Shown in pieces: positions 27,035 to 35,812 of a stretch of DNA of 64,000 nucleotides (within the stretch, counting starts at the first letter, position 1; each line of letters opens with the position of its first letter). Source of the DNA: Beijerinckiaceae bacterium RH AL1 (GTDB lineage Bacteria; Pseudomonadota; Alphaproteobacteria; Rhizobiales; Beijerinckiaceae); NCBI GenBank assembly GCA_901457705.2, contig LR590083.2, forward strand, positions 2,294,597 through 2,358,596, in the 5' to 3' direction. Below the pieces are notes generated by a model. That model saw nothing but the letters and a program-made list of their open reading frames with translations, had not been told where the DNA came from and made no database searches. The translations under genes were made by a program, and so were the position numbers.

Positions 27035-28408
27035 ATGCCTATCCTGGTGGAAGCCCTGCGACGCACGGCATCCTTGGCCTTCCTGCACAATAGCCCCGTG
27101 GGCGCCTGGCTATACGCTCGGGCGGCCGAGACGGCGCAGGCGCAGGGGATGCATCGCGAGGCGGCGGACCTCTGGCGACAGGCACGTGCGCGCCGCGCCG
27201 ACAATGCTATGGCGACGGCTCGCCTCGCCGCATGCCTCCGGCGCCTCGGGGAGCCGGCCGAGGCGCGCGCGATCCTCGAAGAGGCCCTCGCAAGATCCCC
27301 CGACGACGTCCGCCTCCTGAGCGAGGCGGCGCGGCTCGCTCAGGAGCGCGCCGATCCGCAGGCTGCGGTGGACTTGTGGCGTCGGGCCATGGCCCGGGCC
27401 AAGCCGCACGCCGATTGGCTGCAGAGCTACACGCTCAGCCTTCTCGCCCTCGGCGATCTCGATGCAGCGGCCCGCGAGGTCGCCGCGGCACGGCGCAAGT
27501 TTCCGGACTTCGTCGACCTCATCGCCACCGAGGGCTGGGTCGCCAACGCCCGCCAGGATTGGCCGCTCGCCCTCGCCTGCTGGACCGAGCATCGCCGCCG
27601 CGCACCGGACGACACGACGACATGGGAAGCCTACGGCACCGCCCTGCATGGCGCGCAGATGAGCGGCGCGGTTCCCGAGCTAGCCCCGGTCAGAGCCGAC
27701 ATCGTGGCCCTCGACGACGCGCCGATGCGTCGTCTCATGCTGGGGTTCGAGAGCCTCGGCGACAGCTGCGAGATGGGCCTGGTGCAACGCCGCTTTGGCG
27801 CCGAACCCCTCAGCCTCCTGCGCTGGAACGACGTCGCGCTCGAGAACCTCATCGCCGCCCTTGGCCAGCGCTTCGAAGGCATGGGCGAGCCCGAGAACAC
27901 GGTGATGGTGACGGCCTCGAACGGCGAGCTCTATCTGCGCGATCGGCGCTGGGACCTCGCAATGCACACATTCCGCATCGCCGACCGCGTCGATGCCGAC
28001 GACATCTTCCAGAAGATGTGCCGCCGTATCGCCTATCTCCGCGACAAGCTGCTCGACGATCTGGCATCGGCGGAGAAGGTCTTCGTCTACCGCTCGGATA
28101 TGGTCGATGCCGGCGGCCTGCGCCGCCTGCACGAGGCGCTTCGGGCGCATGGCCCGGTGACGCTGCTCGGCGTGCAACCCGTGCTCACGGACGTGACGGC
28201 ATTTCCCGGGCGGCCCGTCGGCGGGATCGAGCGCCTGGAGGAAGGGCTTTATCTCGGCTTCCTCGCGCAGCCGGCAAACCCGACCCGTGCCGACTACAAC
28301 ATCGACTTCGAGGCCTGGACGAAGGTCTTCACCCAAGTCGCCGAGGCGACCCGTCGGACTGCGGCCGGCCGCAGGGCCGAACCGCACGGCGCGCCGAAGG
28401 TCGCCTGA
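27035..28408 (+). CDS. TPR-containing protein with a C-terminal SLGDSCE domain
   Basis: 457 aa. Residues 25-205 form several TPR-like helical repeats (for example REAADLWRQARARRADNAMA and AVDLWRRAM). Residues 230-440 form a separate alpha/beta domain with ESLGDSCEMGLVQRRFG (240-255) and SLLRW (260-264). The SLG-x-x-C motif resembles putative papain-like cysteine peptidases (DUF1796), but that link is tentative. Cytosolic; function unknown. Confidence 0.6.
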   Translation: MPILVEALRRTASLAFLHNSPVGAWLYARAAETAQAQGMHREAADLWRQARARRADNAMATARLAACLRRLGEPAEARAILEEALARSPDDVRLLSEAARLAQERADPQAAVDLWRRAMARAKPHADWLQSYTLSLLALGDLDAAAREVAAARRKFPDFVDLIATEGWVANARQDWPLALACWTEHRRRAPDDTTTWEAYGTALHGAQMSGAVPELAPVRADIVALDDAPMRRLMLGFESLGDSCEMGLVQRRFGAEPLSLLRWNDVALENLIAALGQRFEGMGEPENTVMVTASNGELYLRDRRWDLAMHTFRIADRVDADDIFQKMCRRIAYLRDKLLDDLASAEKVFVYRSDMVDAGGLRRLHEALRAHGPVTLLGVQPVLTDVTAFPGRPVGGIERLEEGLYLGFLAQPANPTRADYNIDFEAWTKVFTQVAEATRRTAAGRRAEPHGAPKVA

Positions 28409-28416
28409 CGCTCTCC

Positions 28417-29616
28417 TTACGTCCGCGACATCAGCAGCGCTCGATAAATCTCGTTGTGGTCGCAGAGGCCGGCGAGGCGGCCGAGCTTGTCGACGAAGAC
28501 CAGCGGATTGTCCGTGCGGCAGCGCAAATCCATGGCGTTCTTCAAGGACAGGTCCACGGGCGCGACGAGCAGGTCGCAGTCGGGCGCGGGCTCGCCGCCG
28601 TTCGCGATGCGGCCGAGCTTCCCCTCGCGCCCCTTGAGCCGCACGCCGTCGGGGCAGCCGTCGTCGGAGACGACGAGCTCCATCTCGCCCGCCTCGTCGA
28701 GCAGCACCCTGCCGTCGCGGCGCTTGAGGTCGGCAGCGGGCGTCATCACGTGGTCGCCGGTCAGCACGTCGAGCGGGTTCATCCGCTTCACGAACTCGGC
28801 GACGTAGCGATTGGCGGGCTTCAGCACGATGTCGCTCGCCGTGCCGTACTGCACGACCTTGCCGCCTTCCATGATCGCGATGCGGTTGCCGATCTTCAGC
28901 GCCTCGGCGAGATCGTGGCTGACGAAGACGATGGTCTTGTGCAGCTTCTTCTGCAGGTCGAGGAGATCGTCCTGCAGCTTGTCGCGGATCAGCGGATCCA
29001 GCGCCGAGAACGGCTCGTCCATGAGCAGGATGTCGGCGTCGGTCGCGAATGCGCGGGCGAGGCCGACGCGCTGCTGCATGCCGCCGGAGAGCTCGCTGAC
29101 GTGCTTGTTGGCCCATTGCGAGAGGCCGACCATCTCGAGCTTCTCGTCGACGATGCGCAGCCGCTCCTTCGGGCTTATGCCGCGGATCTCGAGCCCGAAG
29201 CCGACGTTCTCGCGCACGCTGCGCCACGGCAGCAGCCCGAAGCTCTGGAAGACCATGGAGATCGTCCGCAGGCGCACGGCGCGCAGCTGCTTGGCGCTGC
29301 AGCTCGCGATGTCGACGGTGGCGCCGTCGTGCTGCACCAGCACCTCGCCGCGCGCGACCGTGTTGAGACCGTTGATGGCGCGCAGCACGGTCGACTTGCC
29401 CGAGCCCGAAAGGCCCATCAGGACGCAGATGTGGCCTTTCTCGATCTCCAGCGTCACGTCGGAAGCGCCGACGACGGCGCCGGTGTCCTGCAGGATCGCG
29501 TCGCGCGTGCCGCCGCGATCGAGCTGCGCCAGCGCGGCGCGCACCTTGCAGCCGAAGACGACATCGACGTTGCGCAGCTCGACCGCGTTCGCGGGATGGC
29601 CCACGGCTTCGATCAT
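28417..29616 (-). CDS. choV: Choline/glycine-betaine ABC transporter ATP-binding protein
   Basis: 399 aa. Nucleotide-binding domain with Walker A GLSGSGKST, Q-loop VFQSFGLLPW, signature LSGGMQQRVGLARA, Walker B ILLMDEPFSALD and the switch His in FVSHDLAEA. A C-terminal accessory domain of about 140 residues, CBS-like in position, follows. A 15-20 residue insertion lies early, before Walker A. The start overlaps the permease stop (ATGA), so choXWV form an operon. Confidence 0.92.
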   Translation of the reverse strand: MIEAVGHPANAVELRNVDVVFGCKVRAALAQLDRGGTRDAILQDTGAVVGASDVTLEIEKGHICVLMGLSGSGKSTVLRAINGLNTVARGEVLVQHDGATVDIASCSAKQLRAVRLRTISMVFQSFGLLPWRSVRENVGFGLEIRGISPKERLRIVDEKLEMVGLSQWANKHVSELSGGMQQRVGLARAFATDADILLMDEPFSALDPLIRDKLQDDLLDLQKKLHKTIVFVSHDLAEALKIGNRIAIMEGGKVVQYGTASDIVLKPANRYVAEFVKRMNPLDVLTGDHVMTPAADLKRRDGRVLLDEAGEMELVVSDDGCPDGVRLKGREGKLGRIANGGEPAPDCDLLVAPVDLSLKNAMDLRCRTDNPLVFVDKLGRLAGLCDHNEIYRALLMSRT

Positions 29617-30470
29617 GACCTCGCCACCCGACCGGAGCGCTCCGGGTTCTTGCAGACGCGATCGAGGATGATCGCAAGGACGACGATCGAGATGCCGGCC
29701 TCGAAGCCCATCGCGATGTTGACGGAGTTGAGCGCGCGCACGACCGGCTTGCCGAGGCCGTCGGCGCCGACCAGCGCCGCGATGACCACCATCGACAGGC
29801 TCAGCATGATGCATTGCGTGACGCCGGCGAGGATCGTCGGCATCGCGTGTGGCAGCTCGACCTTGAACAGCATCTGGCGCTTGGTGGCGCCGTAGGCGAG
29901 CGCCGCCTCTCGCAGCGCGAGCGGCACCGACGAGATGCCGAGCTGGGTCAGCCGGATCGGCGCCGGCAGCGCGAAGATCACCGTCGAGATGATTCCGGGC
30001 ACCGTGCCGAGCCCGAACAGGACGAGGGTCGGGATGAGATAGACGAAGGTCGGGATCGTCTGCATGAGGTCGAGCACCGGCCGGATCGCCGTGTAGAGCC
30101 AGGGGCGATGCGCCGCCGCGATGCCGACCGGCACGCCGATGACGATGCAGGCGGCCGTCGACCACAGCACCAGCGACAGCGTCTCCATCGTCGCCTGCCA
30201 GTAGCCGAGGTTGATGACGAGCAGGAACGCAAGGACGATGAACACGACCAGCGCGATCGAGCGGTGCAGCGCGTAGGCAAAGACGGCGACGAAGGCGACG
30301 ATGATCAGCGCCGGAATCGCGAGCAACAGATGGGTCATGCCGTCGACGGCCAGGCTGAGGTAGCGCGAGATGGCATCGAAGACGAAGCTGGCGTGGTCGT
30401 TCAGAAAGTCGACGCCGACCTGCAGCCAGGAGCCGAGCGGCAGCTTGTGGCTCTTGAGCCAATCGAACAT
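29613..30470 (-). CDS. choW: Choline/glycine-betaine ABC transporter permease
   Basis: 285 aa from an ATG with GGAGA upstream. There are six to seven membrane helices; the MetI-like permease core contains the EAA loop REAALAYGATKRQML, which contacts the ATPase. The long N-terminal part before the first helix (MFDWLKSHKLPLG) is typical of ProW/ChoW proteins. It pairs with choV and choX. Confidence 0.92.
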   Translation of the reverse strand: MFDWLKSHKLPLGSWLQVGVDFLNDHASFVFDAISRYLSLAVDGMTHLLLAIPALIIVAFVAVFAYALHRSIALVVFIVLAFLLVINLGYWQATMETLSLVLWSTAACIVIGVPVGIAAAHRPWLYTAIRPVLDLMQTIPTFVYLIPTLVLFGLGTVPGIISTVIFALPAPIRLTQLGISSVPLALREAALAYGATKRQMLFKVELPHAMPTILAGVTQCIMLSLSMVVIAALVGADGLGKPVVRALNSVNIAMGFEAGISIVVLAIILDRVCKNPERSGRVARS

Positions 30471-30559
30471 GGCGGGGTCTCCTCGAACCATGACGTGCGA
30501 GCCGCGATTTGCGACCGCGACAACGCTGCCAGCGCGCGATCACGCCGGCAGCGGGTCGA

Positions 30560-31510
30560 TCAGTTGAGCGCGAGGCTGCTCTTGACGGCGGCGAGGCCGG
30601 GCTTGCCGTCGATGGTCGTCACGCCGTCGAGCCAGGGCTGCCACTCGCTCGAGGACTTCAGCCATTTCTCGGCCGCCGCCTCGGGCGTCATCTTGTCGAA
30701 CAGGATGTAGCCCATCACGACGTTCTCTGCGTCGAGGGAGAAATGCAGCTTGTCGACGAGCTTCATCAGGTCGGGGCAGCTCGGGCGCAGCCCGGTACGG
30801 ATGTTCGTGTAGATCTTGGCGCCCCCGAAGTCCGGACCGAACACGTCGTCGCCGCCCGAGAGATAGCGCATCTTGAACTTGACGTTCATCGGATGCGGCT
30901 CCCAGCCGAGAAACACGATGGGCTCGTGCCGGCGCGTCGCGCGCTCGACCTGGGCCAGCATGCCCTGCTCGCTCGACTCGACGAGCTCCATGTCCTTCAG
31001 GCCGAACTTGTTGCTCTTGATCATCCCGGAGATCAGGCGGTTGCCGTCGTTGCCGGGCTCGATGCCGTAGATCTTGCCGTGCAGCTTGTCGCTGAACTTC
31101 GCGATGTCGGCAAACGACTTCAGCCCGTCGTCGTAGAGGTAGTCCGGCACGGCGAGCGTGTACTTGGCGCCGGTGAGGTTGGGCCCGATCACCTCGATCG
31201 CCTTGGCGTCGAGATCGGGCTTCCGGTCCGCCTCCATGGTCGGCATCCAGTTGCCGAGGAAGACGTCGATGTTGTTCGACTTCAGCGACGCGTAGGTCAC
31301 CGGCACCGAGAGCAGCTGCGTGACCGGCGTATAGCCGAGGCCCTTGAGGATCCGCGAGGTGATCGCGGTCGTGGACGTGATGTCGGTCCAGCCGACGTCG
31401 GAGAAGCGCACGTTCGAGCAGGTCGACGGCCCCGCCGTTGCGGCACCGGGCAGCGCCAGCGTCGCGAAGAGGAAAGCCGCGGCGGTTCTCAGGCACATGC
31501 TCATACGCAT
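30560..31510 (-). CDS. choX: Choline ABC transporter substrate-binding protein
   Basis: 316 aa. A Sec signal peptide occupies residues 1-26 (ending GAATA). The type II binding fold carries the aromatic cage residues expected in ChoX: FSDVGWTD, GNWMPTME, a DYLYDDG tyrosine and FLGWEPHPMN. It binds choline (and weakly acetylcholine) in the periplasm for the ChoWV pump. Two BetI-like operator repeats lie in the region shared with betI. Confidence 0.93.
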   Translation of the reverse strand: MRMSMCLRTAAAFLFATLALPGAATAGPSTCSNVRFSDVGWTDITSTTAITSRILKGLGYTPVTQLLSVPVTYASLKSNNIDVFLGNWMPTMEADRKPDLDAKAIEVIGPNLTGAKYTLAVPDYLYDDGLKSFADIAKFSDKLHGKIYGIEPGNDGNRLISGMIKSNKFGLKDMELVESSEQGMLAQVERATRRHEPIVFLGWEPHPMNVKFKMRYLSGGDDVFGPDFGGAKIYTNIRTGLRPSCPDLMKLVDKLHFSLDAENVVMGYILFDKMTPEAAAEKWLKSSSEWQPWLDGVTTIDGKPGLAAVKSSLALN

Positions 31511-31554
31511 CCAGAGTCTCCCTCGACGACAGCGTCAGGTCTTGCGCTTCACTG

Positions 31555-31570
31555 TTGAATGGTCATTCAA
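31555..31570. promoter_or_regulatory. BetI-type operator 1 (choX side)
   Basis: Inverted repeat with perfect 7-bp arms TTGAATG and CATTCAA around GT. It lies 45 bp before choX. The TTGA...TCAA ends resemble BetI sites of other proteobacteria. The same architecture recurs at 31712-31727. Confidence 0.6.
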
Positions 31571-31711
31571 TAAGGTAACCCGAAGCTTGTCCAGCCGTTT
31601 TTTTGGCACTTGCTGGGTCTGTCTTTAGGCAGATAGGAGAATTTTTAGTCATGGGGACCGTCAAGACAGTCACGACAAGGCGCGTCTGGATAATCGTCTC
31701 CGCTTATGGTG

Positions 31712-31727
31712 TTGATCGTTCGTTCAA
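31712..31727. promoter_or_regulatory. BetI-type operator 2 (betI side)
   Basis: Inverted repeat TTGATCG and CGTTCAA around TT, with one mismatch between arms. It lies 20 bp before the betI start, well placed for autorepression. Arm length and centre match operator 1. Confidence 0.55.
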
Positions 31728-31746
31728 TAGGCGGTAGCTTGCGTCC

Positions 31747-33525
31747 ATGAACTCAATGGCTCCCGCGCAGTCCAGCTTCGAGGAAGCCCGGCGCCGTCAC
31801 CTCATCGAGGCGACGGTCGAGGCCGTGGCCGACGTCGGCTTCAAGGCGGCCTCGCTGAGCCAGATCGCCAGGCGCGCCAACGTCTCGACTGGCTTGTATG
31901 CGCACTATTTCCGCGACAAGGACGGCCTCCTCGAGGCGACGCTGCGCTTTCTCGCCGCCCGCCTCGCAGCCGCGCTGCGCGAGCGGCTGAGGACGGCCAC
32001 GACGCCGCGGGAACGCCTGCTCGCGGTGGTCGACGCCGCGCTCGGCGACCAAGAGTTCGATCGCCGCACCAGCGCGGTCTGGCTGGCCTTCTGGGGACAG
32101 ATCGCGCATTCCGACCGCTTCCAGCGCATCCAGTACGCCTACCAGCGCCGGCTGCACACCAACCTGCGCCATGCCTTCCGCGCCTGCGTGCCGGCCGATC
32201 GCATCGCGCCGTGCGCGACGATCGTCGCCGGCCTCATCGACGGGCTCTGGCTGCAATCCCACGCCTACAAGGCCGGAACCAGCGCCGACGAGGCGCGAGC
32301 GACGGTGCATGAGGTCGTCGCGATGCTGATCGAGTCGTCGGGTCGGGGCGGCGCGAGCGGCTCGCCGGCCGCGCTTGTCGCGTCGGCCGTGCCCGCGGCG
32401 GCGTACATCAGCGAGGCGCGCCCCGCCGACGTCGAGCAGGCGCGTCGCGCGGCGAGTGCCTGGATGGCGTCAAGCCCGCGCCACCGCGCCGACGTGCTGC
32501 GGCGGTGCGCACAGCTCGTCGCCGAGCACGGACCGTCCCTCGCAGCGCTCGATGCCGCTGCCACTGGCCGCCGGGTCCTGACCGAGATCGAGTTCTTCGT
32601 CCCGCGCTGCGCCGACGCCTTCGCGACGGCAGCGGAGCGGGCCCGTGCGCCGGTCTGCGTCCATCATGAGCTCGGCGGCGGCGTGATCGGCACCGAGATC
32701 GGCGCCGACCTCGTGCGTGCGACAGCCCATTCGAGCGCGCCGCTGCTCGATCTCTGCCGCGCCTCTGCCAACGCCATGAGCGCTGGCAGCGCCCTCGTCA
32801 TCGACATGCCGCTCGCCTCGCGCGCCGTCGCCCACGAGCTCGAGAGGCTGCTGGTGAAAGCCGGCGTGCCGCGTGGGCTGGTCGGTCTCCGCTTCGCCGA
32901 CGAGGGTGGTGTCGCCCCCCGGCCGAGCGCGGCCGTCATCATGAAAGGCGCCGACGTTCCGCGCGCAATCGAGGCCGTCCTCGCCGCCCGCGATCCCCGC
33001 CGGCGGACGCCTGACCTGAGCGAGATGGTCCTCTTCGTCGACAAAGCCGCGCTCCGTGCTGCCGAGACGGCGGCGACTGCCTGGTGCAAGCGAGCCGCGC
33101 TCGCGATGGACCCGACCTGCGGGTCGCCTGTCGAGGCCGCGGCTTTGCCGAGCGTCACTGCGGGAGCGACAGTCGTCCACGCAGGCCAGCCCGGCGAGGC
33201 GACTATCCTTCGTGTCCACAATGCGCAGGCGCCTCTGCCGACCGGCCTCTTTGCCCCGGTCCTGCGCATCGTTCCCTTCGACAGCGACCGGACCCTGCTC
33301 GCGATGCTCGATCGCACCGGCTTCGACTCGGTCGCGATCTTCGCCGGCGACGATCGGCGTCGTGCGGACGAGATCGCTCGCGCCGCACCGGCGCCCTCCT
33401 GCACCATCGACGCCTACAATCTCACCCGCGAGAGCGCGCGCGAGCTCCCGCCGGAGTGGACTGTCGCGGTCGCACGGGACGCCGCGACCAAGCGGGTGCT
33501 CGCGTTCCCAAGCGCGCCGGCATGA
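31747..33525 (+). CDS. BetI-like TetR regulator fused to a degenerate aldehyde dehydrogenase domain
   Basis: 592 aa, about three times a normal BetI. Residues 1-197 are a full BetI: TetR helix-turn-helix (SLSQIARRANVSTGLYAHYF) and ligand domain ending in IDGLWLQSHA. After a Gly/Ser/Ala linker (198-225), residues 226-590 align with an aldehyde dehydrogenase such as BetB. In that domain KPSE is DMPL (353-356), the catalytic Cys position is Asp (423), the ELGGK block is gone, and EIFGPV is GLFAPV. NAD binding and catalysis should be lost. A sensor role is possible. Confidence 0.85.
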   Translation: MNSMAPAQSSFEEARRRHLIEATVEAVADVGFKAASLSQIARRANVSTGLYAHYFRDKDGLLEATLRFLAARLAAALRERLRTATTPRERLLAVVDAALGDQEFDRRTSAVWLAFWGQIAHSDRFQRIQYAYQRRLHTNLRHAFRACVPADRIAPCATIVAGLIDGLWLQSHAYKAGTSADEARATVHEVVAMLIESSGRGGASGSPAALVASAVPAAAYISEARPADVEQARRAASAWMASSPRHRADVLRRCAQLVAEHGPSLAALDAAATGRRVLTEIEFFVPRCADAFATAAERARAPVCVHHELGGGVIGTEIGADLVRATAHSSAPLLDLCRASANAMSAGSALVIDMPLASRAVAHELERLLVKAGVPRGLVGLRFADEGGVAPRPSAAVIMKGADVPRAIEAVLAARDPRRRTPDLSEMVLFVDKAALRAAETAATAWCKRAALAMDPTCGSPVEAAALPSVTAGATVVHAGQPGEATILRVHNAQAPLPTGLFAPVLRIVPFDSDRTLLAMLDRTGFDSVAIFAGDDRRRADEIARAAPAPSCTIDAYNLTRESARELPPEWTVAVARDAATKRVLAFPSAPA

Positions 33526-33675
33526 CGCGCATGCCGCGACCCGACCTCTCCCAAAACTTACAAAAAAGTTGCCGACGAATGCGGCGGACAGCGCCCCTGG
33601 TATGCGCAAAGCGCCGTACGATCAGGCGCTTCGATGAATTATGTTGCATCGCAGCAGACATCATCGAGCACTATC

Positions 33676-33897
33676 ATGGCCGCCCTCTTCCGCAGGTCTC
33701 CCGGACGCCGGTTCAATCCCATCCAGACGCTGGACGAGCACCTGCGCGCCGACATCGGGCTGGCGATCCACGACCCGATCCCCGGCTCGCCGAGCGACGA
33801 GGAGCGGGCGCCGCGGCTCGACATCGCCGAAACGCTGCGCACCAGCGCCCGCGCCTTTGCGCTGCCCCTCGCGATCCCCGGCACGCAGCTGGGCTGA
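33676..33897 (+). CDS. Small protein in the choline cluster, hypothetical
   Basis: 73 aa starting MAALFRRSPGRR, then TLDEHLRADIGLAI, which recalls the L-x-DIGL motif of DUF1127-like proteins. No membrane segment. It lies between betI and the SMR gene on the same strand. Function unknown and the start is not certain; an upstream ATG at 33634 is possible. Confidence 0.4.
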   Translation: MAALFRRSPGRRFNPIQTLDEHLRADIGLAIHDPIPGSPSDEERAPRLDIAETLRTSARAFALPLAIPGTQLG

Positions 33898-33943
33898 CGC
33901 ACCGCGCCGCGGCGCGCCAGGGCGTCACATCCCGATCGAAGGG

Positions 33944-34282
33944 ATGAAGATGTTGCCCTGGCTCTTCCTGGCGTTCGCCATCGCGGCCGAGATCCTCGCG
34001 ACATCCGCGCTCAAGGTCGCGGACGGCTTCACCAAGCCGCTGCCGTCGCTCGTCTCGATCCTCGGCTACTCGCTCGCCTTCTACCTTCTCTCGCTGTCGC
34101 TGCGCACGATCCCCGTCGGCATCGCCTACGCGATCTGGGCCGGCGTCGGTATCGTCGTCATCGCGCTCATCGGATGGCGCCTCTTCAAGCAGCCGCTCGA
34201 CGGCCCTGCTCTCCTCGGCATCGGCCTGATCGTCGCCGGCGTTATCGTCCTCAACCTCTTCTCGCGCGCCGCGCAGCACTGA
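33944..34282 (+). CDS. Small multidrug resistance (EmrE/QacE-type) transporter
   Basis: 112 aa (or 110 from the ATG at 33950, which has better AAGGG spacing). Four membrane helices. The essential helix-1 Glu is in AIAAEILATSALK, and IPVGIAYAIWAGVG carries the conserved Tyr and Trp of EmrE. EmrE-type proteins export quaternary cations by proton antiport, and E. coli EmrE is reported to move betaine and choline. It ends 18 bases before betB, which suggests export of quaternary amines in this pathway. Confidence 0.9.
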   Translation: MKMLPWLFLAFAIAAEILATSALKVADGFTKPLPSLVSILGYSLAFYLLSLSLRTIPVGIAYAIWAGVGIVVIALIGWRLFKQPLDGPALLGIGLIVAGVIVLNLFSRAAQH

Positions 34283-34300
34283 TCGCAAGGGATCAGACCC

Positions 34301-35773
34301 ATGACGCATGCCCGCACCGAGCAACTCTTCATCCACGGCCACCGCGTCGACGCGACGGGCGGCGAGACGATGGAGAGCATCAACCCGGCCAACGGCGAGG
34401 TGATCGCGCACGTGCAGGTGGCGGGCGCCGACGACGTCGAGCGCGCCGTCGCCAGCGCCGAGGCGGGACAGAAGGCGTGGGCCGCCCTGATGGCCGTCGA
34501 GCGCTCGCGCGTCCTCAACCGGGCCGTCGCGATCCTCCGCGCCCGCAACGACGAGCTGGCGCGGCTCGAGACCATCGACACCGGCAAGGCCTTCTCCGAG
34601 ACCTCGACGGTCGACATCGCGACCGGCGCCGACGTGCTCGAGTACTACGCCGGTCTCGCCCCGGCGATCGAGGGCACGCAGGTGCCGCTGCGCGACATGA
34701 GCTTCTTCTACACGCGCCGCGAGCCGCTCGGCGTCGTCGCGGCCATCGGTGCCTGGAACTACCCGATCCAGATCGCGCTGTGGAAGTCGGCGCCGGCGCT
34801 CGCCGCCGGCAACGCGATGATCTTCAAGCCGAGCGAGATCACGCCGCTGACGGCGCTGAAGCTCGCCGAGATCTACACCGAGGCCGGCCTGCCGGACGGC
34901 GTCTTCAACGTGCTGCAGGGGCCGGGTCATTCGGTCGGTCGTTGGCTCACCGACCATCCGCGCATCGACAAGGTGTCGTTCACCGGGGGCGTCGAGACGG
35001 GCAAGAAGGTGATGGCGAGCGCCGCCGCCTCGAGCCTCAAGGACGTGACGATGGAGCTCGGCGGCAAGTCGCCGCTCATCGTTTGTGCTGACGCCGATGT
35101 CGCACGCGCCGCCGACATCGCGATGATGGCGAATTTTTACAGCTCCGGCCAGGTCTGCACCAACGGCACGCGGGTCTTCGTGCCGCGCGCCTTGAAGGCC
35201 GCCTTCGAGGCGGCGGTGCTCGAGCGCGTCGCGCGCATCCGCATCGGCGATCCGCTCGATCCGGCGACCAATCTCGGCCCGCTGTCGAGCTTCGCGCATA
35301 TGGAGAAGGTGCTCGGCCTCATCGAGAGCGGCAGGCACGAGGGCGCGACGCTGCTCACGGGTGGCCGTCGGCTGGAGACGCCACCCTTCCGCAAGGGCGC
35401 CTATGTGCTGCCCACAGTCTTCACGAACTGCCGCGACGACATGCGCATCGTGTGCGAAGAAATCTTCGGCCCGGTGATGAGCATCCTCGTCTACGACGAC
35501 GAGGATGAGGTCGTCGCCCGCGCCAACGCGACCGCCTTCGGCCTCGCCGCCGGGGTCGTCACGCGCGACGTCGCGGCGGCGCACCGCATCGTCCATCGGC
35601 TGCAGGCCGGCATCTGCTGGATCAACACCTGGGGCGAGTCGCCGGCGCAGATGCCGGTCGGCGGCTTCAAGCAGTCGGGCGTCGGCCGCGAGAACGGCGT
35701 CCAGACGCTGCTCGCCTACACGCAGGTCAAGTCCGTCCAGGTCGAGCTCGGCGCCTTCGCCTCCGTCTTCTGA
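34301..35773 (+). CDS. betB: Betaine aldehyde dehydrogenase
   Basis: 490 aa, usual length. It oxidises betaine aldehyde to glycine betaine with NAD(P). Catalytic residues are present: Glu252 in MELGGKSP, Cys286 in GQVCTNG, plus [14 protein letters not shown] and [11 protein letters not shown]. It directly follows the SMR gene and precedes betA. It is the active relative of the dead domain fused to BetI. Confidence 0.96.
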   Translation: MTHARTEQLFIHGHRVDATGGETMESINPANGEVIAHVQVAGADDVERAVASAEAGQKAWAALMAVERSRVLNRAVAILRARNDELARLETIDTGKAFSETSTVDIATGADVLEYYAGLAPAIEGTQVPLRDMSFFYTRREPLGVVAAIGAWNYPIQIALWKSAPALAAGNAMIFKPSEITPLTALKLAEIYTEAGLPDGVFNVLQGPGHSVGRWLTDHPRIDKVSFTGGVETGKKVMASAAASSLKDVTMELGGKSPLIVCADADVARAADIAMMANFYSSGQVCTNGTRVFVPRALKAAFEAAVLERVARIRIGDPLDPATNLGPLSSFAHMEKVLGLIESGRHEGATLLTGGRRLETPPFRKGAYVLPTVFTNCRDDMRIVCEEIFGPVMSILVYDDEDEVVARANATAFGLAAGVVTRDVAAAHRIVHRLQAGICWINTWGESPAQMPVGGFKQSGVGRENGVQTLLAYTQVKSVQVELGAFASVF

Positions 35774-35812
35774 TCGCGCCCGGCGCGACGCAACGTTTGG
35801 ATCGCAACCGTC

